Position numbers and translations under genes: made by a program
Shown here: positions 1 through 6,322 of the stretch, one piece after another
Layout of the letters: every line of letters begins with the position of its first letter
Numbering within the stretch: the stretch's first letter is position 1
Assembly (NCBI GenBank): GCA_945874095.1
Contig: CAMCFM010000245.1
Coordinates: 1-6,856 of the forward strand
Length of the DNA stretch: 6,856 nt
Reading direction: 5' to 3'
From: Candidatus Kuenenia stuttgartensis
GTDB lineage: Bacteria; Planctomycetota; Planctomycetia; Isosphaerales; Isosphaeraceae
The notes under the pieces: generated by a model
Seen by the model: only the letters and a program-made list of their open reading frames with translations
Told to the model about the DNA's origin: nothing
Databases searched by the model: none

Positions 1-101
1 CGATTATCACGGTAGGGCTTGGCTTGATCGTCGGCTTCATCGCCATCGCCTTCGTTGGCTTGATTGCCGGAGTATTTACGAGCTTGTCGCAAGGGTTTTA
101 G
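1..101 (+). CDS. C-terminal end of a membrane protein, possibly GspF/PilC-type (partial)
   Basis: Only the last 32 codons are in the window, ending at a TAG at 99-101. They read as one strongly hydrophobic stretch (ITVGLGLIVGFIAIAFVGLI and onwards) followed by a short polar tail ending SLSQGF, so this is a C-terminal transmembrane helix. The G-x-I-V-G-F-I-A-I-A pattern resembles the final membrane helix of type II secretion/type IV pilus F proteins (GspF/PilC), which end in such a helix with a short tail. That match is by memory of the family and rests on few residues; another polytopic membrane protein is possible. The gene converges on the protease gene, with 27 bp between the two stop codons and no hairpin plus T-run between them. 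The open frame and membrane character are clear; the family is tentative. Confidence 0.45.
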   Translation, partial: IITVGLGLIVGFIAIAFVGLIAGVFTSLSQGF

Positions 102-128
102 CACGGGCAAATTTGAGTTCAGGAAAAC

Positions 129-1583
129 TTATTCCGGGATCTCGAAATCTGCGTCGGGCGATTTCAGGCGGACTTTGCCTTTGGCGTTGGCCACGGCTTC
201 GCGAAATTCTCGAGGTGATTTCACGGGCTTTTCGTTGACGGCGATGATCAGTGTTCCGATTTTCAAGGTTCCGAACGCAGGTGAATCCTGTTCCACGCGT
301 GTGACAAGCACTCCATCGAGATCCGGTTGGCCGGTTCTCAGGACAGGAAGTTCGGCCTGAGGGCCTTGATTACCCACTCCCACAGAGGGATAGTCCACCT
401 CAATCCCGCGCCAGGGGGCTGGCTTGTTGGTGGCGATCACTTCTCCGGCGACTGGAAATTTGGCCAGAATCAGCTCCTTGGAGATCTCTCGACCATCGCG
501 CCGGACGGTGATTTTGACAGGCGTTTCTACAGGCAGAGCGTTCACGGCCAGAACCAGCGAATCACCATCGGTGATCGGAAATTCACCCACGGCAACGATT
601 TCATCCTGAGGGAGCAGACCAGCTTTGGCAGCGGGCGTCCCAGGTGAAACGCCATTGATGACGTTGTTGCCAGATGCGTTCAGCGAGACACCTAAAAAAC
701 CGTATTCCACAGCTTTGCCTTGGATCAGGGAGGCAATGGAGCGGCGAATCAAGGCGTCGATCGGAATGGCGTAACCTGCCTGTGCATCGAAACCTTGAGG
801 GTTTCCGCCAGTCGTGGTCAGGCCGACCAGCTCGCCATTCATGTTGACCAATGCTCCGCCGGACATTCCCAGATTGAGCTTGCTGTCAAGTTGCAGGAGC
901 GTTGGAAGGTGACGCAACTGGCGTCCTGTCATGCTTTCGTCGATGTTCAGGTCAAGACGTCGAGCACGGTTCGAAAGGATGCCGAACGCGGCCGACGGGC
1001 GACCATCCTTGGCGGAGTTGAACGGATTGCCCAAGGCGACCAGAAATGAGCCTCGACGGAGTTTATCCGAATCGCCCATTTTGATTGGCTTCAGGACGGG
1101 TCCTTTTGCGATCCCATTCTCAGTAATCAATTTCGGAGCGATCACGACGAGATCGCTTCGTGGGTCGGAAGCTATCACTTCTGCATAGAATTCCTGTCGA
1201 TTGGCAGCCCTGACGAGGATCATGTCCGCCCCCTGAACCACATGAAAAGTGGTCAGGATTTGGCCTTCCGTGCCGATCACCACACCTGAACCATAATCAA
1301 ACGATTGAAAGTCTTGGGACATCGGGTCGAAAACACCTGCCATCGGGCGAAAATCGGCACCGACTGGAACGGTTTTGCCTCTCACAGCGTTTGTCGTAGT
1401 CCCGGCGTTTCGACGTATCGGAGAGACCGCAACCACCGACTCCTGAGTATTTTCGATCGAGTCGGCGACGGCTGTTTCGAGTGCGTTGACAATCGCTCTT
1501 GAGTCGATGACAGGTTTAGCTGGTTCGGGAGCGGCTGGAACTTGGCCAACCAAGAGGCAACTGAGCCAGAAACAAGCGAGCAT
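129..1583 (-). CDS. Exported HtrA/DegP-like trypsin-fold serine protease with two PDZ domains
   Basis: This 484-residue protein is a probable periplasmic quality-control protease. Numbered from the chosen ATG, the N-terminus is a signal peptide (LACFWLSCLLVG core, likely cleaved near VPA-AP). A chymotrypsin-like domain follows with a full triad: His114 (TTFHVV), Asp144 (SDLVV) and Ser241 (GMSGGAL). PDZ1 covers about 293-375 (EYGFLGVSL start). A second, more divergent PDZ lies at about 425-475 (VTRVEQDSP, then IIAVNEKPVKSP). An in-frame TTG at 1628 would add 15 residues, including Arg and Lys that would give the signal peptide a more usual charged n-region, but it lacks a Shine-Dalgarno. The ATG at 1583 has GGAGG 10 nt upstream and is preferred, though not certain. 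It lies 102 bp downstream of the co-directional epimerase gene, so read-through is possible. The active-site context N-L-G-M-S-G-G differs from the usual N-P-G-N-S-G-G. Confidence 0.93.
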   Translation of the reverse strand: MLACFWLSCLLVGQVPAAPEPAKPVIDSRAIVNALETAVADSIENTQESVVAVSPIRRNAGTTTNAVRGKTVPVGADFRPMAGVFDPMSQDFQSFDYGSGVVIGTEGQILTTFHVVQGADMILVRAANRQEFYAEVIASDPRSDLVVIAPKLITENGIAKGPVLKPIKMGDSDKLRRGSFLVALGNPFNSAKDGRPSAAFGILSNRARRLDLNIDESMTGRQLRHLPTLLQLDSKLNLGMSGGALVNMNGELVGLTTTGGNPQGFDAQAGYAIPIDALIRRSIASLIQGKAVEYGFLGVSLNASGNNVINGVSPGTPAAKAGLLPQDEIVAVGEFPITDGDSLVLAVNALPVETPVKITVRRDGREISKELILAKFPVAGEVIATNKPAPWRGIEVDYPSVGVGNQGPQAELPVLRTGQPDLDGVLVTRVEQDSPAFGTLKIGTLIIAVNEKPVKSPREFREAVANAKGKVRLKSPDADFEIPE

Positions 1584-1593
1584 GGTCGTGACG

Positions 1594-1598
1594 CCTCC
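1594..1598 (-). promoter_or_regulatory. Shine-Dalgarno GGAGG for the HtrA-like gene
   Basis: On the minus strand a perfect GGAGG sits 10 nt before the ATG at 1583. Nothing similar precedes the upstream in-frame TTG at 1628. This is the main reason for choosing the ATG; the counter-argument is that the resulting signal peptide has no basic residue before its hydrophobic core. Confidence 0.55.
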
Positions 1599-1685
1599 GG
1601 GCTTGAGACGACCATTTGAGATACTCAAAAGGTCGCTGGGACTGGCTTTGCCGATCTTTTATGAATCTGAATCAGAGATCAAAAA

Positions 1686-2693
1686 TCAATGATGACCAGC
1701 GGCATGTGCATGGTGCTGTTCAGAAGGCTTCTCAGCCGGCTTTGGCGGATTGAAGATTGACTTGAGAGCTTCCAGAACATCTGAGTGCTTGTACGTATAG
1801 CCAAGTGCCAAAGCCTTGTTGGGCAGCACCTTCTGGCCAGTTGCGACGACCTGTGCCACTTCGCCAAGGATCACGTTCAAGACGGCGTCAGGCGGGCCCA
1901 GTGGCAGGAATGGGCGTTTCAGGACACGCGCGAGTGCCCGGGCAAAATCTGCGAAGTGAACTGGGTTTGGTGATGTGCCGTTGATTGGGCCCGTGGCTGA
2001 GGTGTGGTCAAGAGCGGTCAGGAAGATACCGACGATGTCGTCGATATGAATCCAGCTAAACCACTGTTCGCCCTTGGCTGGAGAGAGTTTACCGCCACTT
2101 CCAACGGGAGCTGCACCACCAGGGAGCCACTTGAAAATGGGGGTCATGGCACCGAGAGCGCCTTCACCTTTGGCCAGAACGACACCGGTTCGGACGATTG
2201 GAACACGCACGCCCAGCTTTGCAAGGCCACCGGCGGCTTCTTCCCACTCGCGGCAGACAACGGCCATAAAGTCTGTACCTGAAGGCGATTCTTCGGTCAG
2301 GACTTCGTCCTTTGTTGCCCCATAAAAGCCGATGGCCGAAGCTTGGACCAAAGTTTTTGGAGGCGTCTTGCAGCGAGCGATGGCGGAGACAATGTTTTGA
2401 GTGGTCAGAATACGGCTGTCGCGAATCTTGTCTTTGACACCCGCATTCCATCGTTCTGCGAAGAGGTTATGGCCAGCCAGATTGATGACGGCATCGCAAC
2501 CTTCCAGGCCGAGTTCCCAGGCACCGGCGACAGTTGGATCGCCTTGGATGACTTCGACGCCTCGCATGGAACGGGCACGGCGGATTTCATCAGCACGGCG
2601 CGAAAGTATCACCGGTTGATCACCGCGGGCCATCAGTCGCTCGACAATTTGACGACCAATCAGGCCGCTACCGCCGGTCAATAGAACCTTCAT
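1686..2693 (-). CDS. TIGR01777 family NAD(P)-binding epimerase-like protein (YfcH-like, DUF1731)
   Basis: This 335-residue extended-SDR protein is cytoplasmic with a Rossmann fold. It opens with MKVLLTGGSGLIG (G7xxG10xxG13 nucleotide-binding loop). Family hallmarks follow in order: NLAGHN (about 71-76), SAIGFYG (119-125) with a Y124xxxK128 pattern that fits the SDR active site, RTGVVL (168-173), FSWIHIDDI (212-220) and NGTSPNPV (238-245). The C-terminal DUF1731 part, LGEVAQVVATGQKVLP, is at 276-291. The substrate of this family is unknown; in Escherichia coli the relative is YfcH. The ATG at 2693 is chosen because it starts exactly at the first beta strand and has GGGAG upstream; a longer reading from a TTG at 2768 would add 25 residues with no family resemblance. 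Oddity: the protein continues past the usual end with a Pro/Lys linker and a histidine-rich tail (HHAHAAGHH, 327-335). It is likely transcribed first, ahead of the protease gene. Confidence 0.93.
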   Translation of the reverse strand: MKVLLTGGSGLIGRQIVERLMARGDQPVILSRRADEIRRARSMRGVEVIQGDPTVAGAWELGLEGCDAVINLAGHNLFAERWNAGVKDKIRDSRILTTQNIVSAIARCKTPPKTLVQASAIGFYGATKDEVLTEESPSGTDFMAVVCREWEEAAGGLAKLGVRVPIVRTGVVLAKGEGALGAMTPIFKWLPGGAAPVGSGGKLSPAKGEQWFSWIHIDDIVGIFLTALDHTSATGPINGTSPNPVHFADFARALARVLKRPFLPLGPPDAVLNVILGEVAQVVATGQKVLPNKALALGYTYKHSDVLEALKSIFNPPKPAEKPSEQHHAHAAGHH

Positions 2694-2702
2694 CGATCTA
2701 TG

Positions 2703-2707
2703 CTCCC
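2703..2707 (-). promoter_or_regulatory. Shine-Dalgarno GGGAG for the epimerase-like gene
   Basis: Minus-strand GGGAG lies 9 nt before the ATG at 2693. It supports that ATG over the TTG 75 nt further upstream. Confidence 0.6.
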
Positions 2708-2804
2708 ACCGACTCGAATAGGGAATGTTTTTTCGTGAATCCGCGAAATGATCAGACCCATTTGGCAAGTTTGATGATTTCGGTCCTGTTCACTTTCTAC
2801 TTGT

Positions 2805-2832
2805 TTTGTATCAGTCAAACGGATCCTGTCAA
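2805..2832 (-). promoter_or_regulatory. Candidate sigma-70-type promoter for the epimerase-like gene
   Basis: On the minus strand a perfect -35 TTGACA (2827-2832) is followed after 16 nt by TACAAA (2805-2810), which matches the -10 consensus at 4 of 6 positions. Initiation would fall near 2798, giving a leader of roughly 105 nt before the ATG at 2693. This is consensus matching by eye only. Confidence 0.4.
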
Positions 2833-2840
2833 CCGTTCTC

Positions 2841-2910
2841 TTGATCAGACATGGATTATAAGGCAATCAGGATGGTTTGAGCAATCATTAAACCCCGCTT
2901 GATCAGGCAT
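2841..2910. repeat. Two copies of TTGATCAGRCAT in the divergent intergenic region
   Basis: TTGATCAGACAT at 2841-2852 and TTGATCAGGCAT at 2899-2910 differ at one base out of twelve and are 58 bp apart. A shorter related copy, TGATCAGACC, is at 2749-2758. The core TGATCA is palindromic. Location between divergent promoters suggests a regulator site, but no regulator is encoded nearby and short matches like these can arise by chance. Confidence 0.3.
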
Positions 2911-2930
2911 TTCGCAAGCGATCATTCAAC

Positions 2931-2958
2931 TTGACCTGCCCGGTAAGAATGTTATAGG
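2931..2958 (+). promoter_or_regulatory. Candidate sigma-70-type promoter for the hydrolase gene
   Basis: TTGACC (2931-2936) is followed after 16 nt by TATAGG (2953-2958). These match the consensus at 5 of 6 and 4 of 6 positions. Initiation near 2965 would leave a leader of about 160 nt before the chosen ATG at 3128, which is long and leaves room for another promoter nearer the gene. Confidence 0.35.
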
Positions 2959-3127
2959 CGGGCACAGATTCTTGGAATCGATGGATCGACTCCTTTGCCA
3001 TGTGGGCAATCCAGATGCTATCTTGGATACATACCAAATCATGTGGTAACATCTAGATCTGGTTCCGGCCACGTTCTTGCAGCCATTGAACCTCTCACTG
3101 TCGGATGTTCCGGAGCGAACCATCGCC

Positions 3128-3991
3128 ATGCGAAAGCCCCGTGTCAGTCAGTTTTTCTCGCTCAGCTTGATGACCAAATTCAAGCGCAGACCGCCAGTCA
3201 TCCTTGTAAACGGTCTTGCTGAGCAATCGGAGAGTTGGAACACAAACCGTCCTGACTGGAGCAAGCACTTTGATATTAAAGTGCCTGAACTTCTTGTCTA
3301 CAATGGAGATGCACTCCATAAGCATATCGAGTCGGGTGGTGAAGTTTCCATCCCCTACCTGGCTGAGCGGCTCGGTGTTTTTCTGGATGAATTCGTTCAG
3401 AAACCACCCTACCACTTTGTCGGTTCGAGCCTCGGCTGTCAGGTGATCCTGACATATGCTGTGGCGAATCCTGAGAAGGTCGGAAAAATCGTTTTACTCG
3501 CTCCATCCGGATTTCACGGCGATGAAAATCTACCTGTGATCGAGGGCGTGAGCCGGGCGAATTACGGAACTCTGGTTGGATCCGTCTTCTATAAGAAATA
3601 TTTCGCAAATGATGATCTCATTGCGGCTTATGAGAAGAAGTTCAAGGACAGGAAGTGGAAGAAGGGTGTCTTGAAAACCCTTCGCGGAACTGTGGGACAT
3701 TCGGTTGCTGATCTGCTCGAACAGGTTCCTCACCAAACACTTGTGATCTGGGGTGCTGACGATAAAGTCTTGTCAGACGTTCCTGGATCGATCCGAGCTG
3801 CTGATCGCATGATTCGTGCCCGTCAAGTGGTCATTCCAAAATGTGGTCATGCACCACAGATTGAAAAATCACGCTTGATTAATGGGCTCGTCTCAAAGTA
3901 TCTTCGTGACAAGCTCACAACGATTCCCCCACAGATTGATGCCACCCGCTGGCTGAAACATGCTGGGGCCAATGTTCCTGTGAAGGTTTAA
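3128..3991 (+). CDS. Alpha/beta-hydrolase fold protein (esterase/lipase/thioesterase type)
   Basis: This 287-residue protein has no signal peptide, so it is probably cytoplasmic. Numbered from the ATG at 3128, the first core strand is PPVILVNGL (22-30), where family members usually have HG at the oxyanion-hole turn and this one has NG. The nucleophile elbow is VGSSLGCQ with Ser101. A cap region rich in Lys and aromatic residues (about 140-190) follows. The acid is Asp212 in LVIWGADDK and the general base is His241 in KCGHAPQIE. The triad is therefore complete. An in-frame TTG at 3077 would add 17 residues with no family resemblance; the ATG has a GGAG 12 nt upstream, rather far, so the start is probable only. 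Substrate cannot be read from sequence. The methyltransferase gene follows 95 bp downstream in the same direction, and a GH3 enzyme comes after that, which hints at a carboxylic ester, thioester or lipid substrate. Confidence 0.88.
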   Translation: MRKPRVSQFFSLSLMTKFKRRPPVILVNGLAEQSESWNTNRPDWSKHFDIKVPELLVYNGDALHKHIESGGEVSIPYLAERLGVFLDEFVQKPPYHFVGSSLGCQVILTYAVANPEKVGKIVLLAPSGFHGDENLPVIEGVSRANYGTLVGSVFYKKYFANDDLIAAYEKKFKDRKWKKGVLKTLRGTVGHSVADLLEQVPHQTLVIWGADDKVLSDVPGSIRAADRMIRARQVVIPKCGHAPQIEKSRLINGLVSKYLRDKLTTIPPQIDATRWLKHAGANVPVKV

Positions 3992-4086
3992 GCCACCGTG
4001 GGCTGAGATCTTTCGAGTGGTTTGAGATTCCGGATTCATACGTCGCCGTATCTTCAATGATTTCGGCCAAGCCCTAGACTCACAGC

Positions 4087-4671
4087 ATGAATGACTTCAC
4101 ACTGTTCCTGCGGAAATTTCTCAAGCACGGTACGGCAATCGCCAGTCTGGCCCCATCCAGTCGCAAGCTCTCACTTGCGACTGTGGCCAACATTGACTGG
4201 GCCCATACCAACACAGTTCTGGAACTTGGATCCGGTACCGGGCCGATCACTCAAGTGATTGTCGAAAAGGCACGCCCAGATTGCCGGATCCTGGCGGTAG
4301 AGCGAGACCCTGACTTCGTTCGTCGATTGACGGAACGGTTTGCCGATACTCCAAATGTTGAAGTCATCGAGGGCGACGTTTGCCATCTGCCTGAAATCCT
4401 CGCTGCCAGAGGACTTGACAAGGTGGATGCCGTGGTTTCGGGCCTTCCCATTCCATCGTTCCCGCCTGAACTTCAGCAAGCCCTTTTTGAGAGTGTGGCC
4501 CAAGTCCTCAAACCTGGTGGCCCATTCAGCCAAATCACTGAAATGCCATGGGTTTATCTCAAGTTCTATCGCCGCCATTTCAATCACGTCAGGTTCAAGT
4601 TCGAGCCTCGAAACTTCCCACCTGCCGGTGCTTATCACTGTTGTGATCCAAAATCTGTGATGAGCGTCTGA
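4087..4671 (+). CDS. SAM-dependent methyltransferase, phospholipid N-methyltransferase (PmtA/COG3963)-like
   Basis: This 194-residue class I methyltransferase has the layout of the small bacterial phospholipid N-methyltransferase family. The N-terminus contains FLRKFL and LAPSSRKL (21-28), matching the conserved lead-in with a P-S-S motif. SAM-binding motif I is VLELGSGTG (44-52), the acidic residue after strand 2 is in AVERDP (70-75), and EGDV (95-98) is the next adenine-contacting loop. SGLPIPSFPPE (118-128) replaces the D/NPPY of rRNA adenine dimethylases and is typical of PmtA-like proteins. RNFPPA (175-180) near the C-terminus is also characteristic. Known members methylate the phosphatidylethanolamine headgroup at the inner membrane; the exact substrate here is inference, since relatives include uncharacterised enzymes. 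No clear Shine-Dalgarno precedes the ATG. The GH3 gene starts 28 bp downstream of its stop, so the two are probably co-transcribed. Confidence 0.87.
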   Translation: MNDFTLFLRKFLKHGTAIASLAPSSRKLSLATVANIDWAHTNTVLELGSGTGPITQVIVEKARPDCRILAVERDPDFVRRLTERFADTPNVEVIEGDVCHLPEILAARGLDKVDAVVSGLPIPSFPPELQQALFESVAQVLKPGGPFSQITEMPWVYLKFYRRHFNHVRFKFEPRNFPPAGAYHCCDPKSVMSV

Positions 4672-4699
4672 CAACCTGATCGACACCGGGGTTTCCTCA

Positions 4700-6274
4700 A
4701 TGAGCCTGATTCAGACCTTGACCGGAAACCCGGCTGTTCGTTCAGCCGTCAATACTTCGTTTCACGCCTGGGCCAAATGGAGGATCGGATCACTAGCCCG
4801 ATCCAATCCTATCGAGGCTCAAAAAGTTACACTTCGACACTTAGTTAAAAAAGCAGCCAAAACAAAATTTGGTCAGGACCATCAGTTCAGATCGATACGA
4901 AGTGCTGCCGATTTTCAGGCAGCCGTACCGATCCGGACTTACGAACAATTCTGGGACGAGTATCTCAAAGCGGTTTTTCCTCGTGCTGAAAACCTCGCTT
5001 GGCCCGGACTTATCCCATTTTATGCACTGACAAGCGGCACCACTCAGGGCGCTACGAAATATATCCCGATCACTCAGGATATGGTCAGATCCAACCTGAT
5101 CGCTTCCCGAACCATGGTGGCCCAGCACCTTGCGTCACGCCCGGATTCCAAGCTCTTTAAGGGCCGTTTTTTCTTTCTCGGTGGGTCCACAGCGCTCGAA
5201 CCAATCTCGCCCGGTGTCATGCAGGGCGATCTTTCTGGAATCGCCGCTCGCGAAGTGACAGAAGCCCTTCGTCCATATACGTTTCCTCCTCTGAGTCTGG
5301 CCTTGGAAACGGACTGGGAGAAAAAACTTCAGGCGTTTGCCGAAGGCTCGATCCGCGAGCCGATCACGCTCGTAAGTGGCGTTCCAAGCTGGCTTTTGAT
5401 CCTGTTTGAACGGATCTTTCAGATGACCGGCAAATCGACTCTGTCCGAGGTTTGGCCCACGCTGGAGATGGTGGTACACGGTGGTGTCAAATTCGAGCCT
5501 TACAGGTCGCGTTTCGAAGCCATTCTGGGGGACCCTAAAAAAATCCGCCTTCAAGAGACTTATCCGTGTTCCGAAGGCTTTGTAGCTATTGAAGATACGG
5601 CTACTCCGCATCTCAGGCTGCTGTACGATCACGGGATCTTTTACGAGTTTATTCCTGTCGATGAACTGGGTTCCACCAGACCGACTCGCCACTGGCTTGG
5701 AAACGTTCAGCCAGGCATCAATTACGCGATTGTTGTCAGCACCTGTGCCGGGATGTGGTCGCACCTGATCGGTGACACCGTGCGTTTTGAGTCAGTCAGT
5801 CCTCCATTGATTACCTTCACAGGCAGAACGAAGTATAGTCTCTCTGCATTTGGAGAGCATTTGATCAGCGAAGAGATCGAACTTTCGTTGGCCTCTGTTG
5901 CCGAGTCGATGGGTTCGACAGTGGGGGAATGGCACGTTGGGCCGATCTTCCAAGGTGCTTTGGGCTATCACAAATACGTCATCGAATTCGAGAAATCGCC
6001 TGAGAATCTGACCCAGTTTCGTGATTCGATGGACGCGGAACTGTGTCGCAGAAACGCGGATTATCAAGCCCACAGAGCTGAAGGTGTTGGTATTCCTGCT
6101 CCAGAAATTATTGAGGTCGCCCCTAATACGTTCCGCGACTGGATGAAGTCTATGGGTAAACTGGGTGGCCAGCATAAGGTGCCCAGAATGGACGGATCCG
6201 GCCAGCTCACTGAAAAGCTTGTTAAATATCTCGACGAAAATCAACGAAGGGTGAGATCCGTAGGCCCCGGCTGA
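4700..6274 (+). CDS. GH3 auxin-responsive-promoter family protein (acyl-adenylating, acyl-acid amido synthetase type)
   Basis: This 524-residue protein is full length for the GH3 family of adenylate-forming enzymes. Plant members conjugate acyl acids such as jasmonate or indoleacetate to amino acids through an acyl-AMP; functions of most bacterial members are unknown. The N-terminal region has the usual pattern LRHLVKKAAKTKFGQDHQF (45-63) and AAVPIRTYEQF (74-84). The ATP/phosphate motif is LTSGTTQGATKYIPI (110-124). The second adenylate motif is TYPCSEGF (287-294). The ribose-contact GD is at 358-359 (LIGDTVRF), followed by the hinge FTGRTKYS (373-380) and FGEHLISEEIE (384-394). Near the C-terminus KLGGQHKVPRM (487-497) supplies the mobile-domain Lys493. 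All motifs needed for adenylation are present, so it should be active. No signal peptide. It is the last gene of the rightward group and ends at a hairpin with T-run. Confidence 0.93.
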   Translation: MSLIQTLTGNPAVRSAVNTSFHAWAKWRIGSLARSNPIEAQKVTLRHLVKKAAKTKFGQDHQFRSIRSAADFQAAVPIRTYEQFWDEYLKAVFPRAENLAWPGLIPFYALTSGTTQGATKYIPITQDMVRSNLIASRTMVAQHLASRPDSKLFKGRFFFLGGSTALEPISPGVMQGDLSGIAAREVTEALRPYTFPPLSLALETDWEKKLQAFAEGSIREPITLVSGVPSWLLILFERIFQMTGKSTLSEVWPTLEMVVHGGVKFEPYRSRFEAILGDPKKIRLQETYPCSEGFVAIEDTATPHLRLLYDHGIFYEFIPVDELGSTRPTRHWLGNVQPGINYAIVVSTCAGMWSHLIGDTVRFESVSPPLITFTGRTKYSLSAFGEHLISEEIELSLASVAESMGSTVGEWHVGPIFQGALGYHKYVIEFEKSPENLTQFRDSMDAELCRRNADYQAHRAEGVGIPAPEIIEVAPNTFRDWMKSMGKLGGQHKVPRMDGSGQLTEKLVKYLDENQRRVRSVGPG

Positions 6275-6294
6275 TCCGTAGACCTACGATTTTT
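6259..6294 (+). terminator. Probable intrinsic terminator at the end of the GH3 gene
   Basis: CGTAGG (6259-6264) pairs with CCTACG (6283-6288), and the downstream arm is followed by ATTTTTC (T-run 6290-6294). The stop codon at 6272-6274 lies inside the loop. A competing short hairpin can form because CGTA also occurs at 6277-6280 and pairs with TACG at 6285-6288. The stem is short and its loop of 18 nt is large, so the terminator is plausible rather than strong. On the opposite strand there is no T-run, so it would not stop the converging gene. Confidence 0.4.
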
Positions 6295-6322
6295 CTTTTG
6301 CGGAAATCATCCTTAACGGGAC

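Larger units (their letters stand above)
2694..3127. other. Divergent intergenic regulatory region without a gene
   Basis: These 434 bp separate the leftward epimerase gene from the rightward hydrolase gene. Neither strand holds an open frame with a credible start and protein-like composition. The stretch is visibly more AT-rich than its flanks. It holds a candidate promoter in each direction, repeated TGATCAG motifs, and a small dyad TACCA-N7-TGGTA at 3032-3048. No tRNA, no riboswitch I recognise and no terminator is visible. Confidence 0.7.

Noticed and set aside
1655..1685. Promoter for the protease gene in the gap after the epimerase gene (TTGATC with TAAAAG on the minus strand)
   Set aside because: Spacer of 15 nt is short and the -10 match is poor; a tandem GATTCA pair there is too short to mean anything.
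3023..3052. Second promoter TTGGAT-N18-TAACAT upstream of the hydrolase gene
   Set aside because: Only 3 of 6 and 4 of 6 consensus matches; weaker than the 2931-2958 candidate.
3990..4006. AGCC...GGCT hairpin just after the hydrolase stop codon as a terminator
   Set aside because: Only four pairs and no T-run after it; the next gene is co-directional and close.
4022..4054. Promoter TTGAGA ... TATCTT before the methyltransferase gene
   Set aside because: The spacer is 21 nt, outside the workable range for sigma-70-type promoters.
4087..4671. Methyltransferase as a KsgA/Erm-type rRNA adenine dimethylase
   Set aside because: SAM motifs are similar, but the N/D-P-P-Y type motif IV is missing (SGLP instead), and the APSS lead-in and RNFPPA tail fit the phospholipid methyltransferase family better.
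4171..4686. Open frame of about 170 codons on the minus strand opposite the methyltransferase gene
   Set aside because: It is antisense to a well-supported coding gene, shows no domain and looks like a codon-bias shadow.
5135..5764. Long open frame on the minus strand inside the GH3 gene
   Set aside because: It lies wholly antisense to a gene with complete family motifs, its predicted protein has no recognisable motif, and it has no promoter or ribosome site of note.
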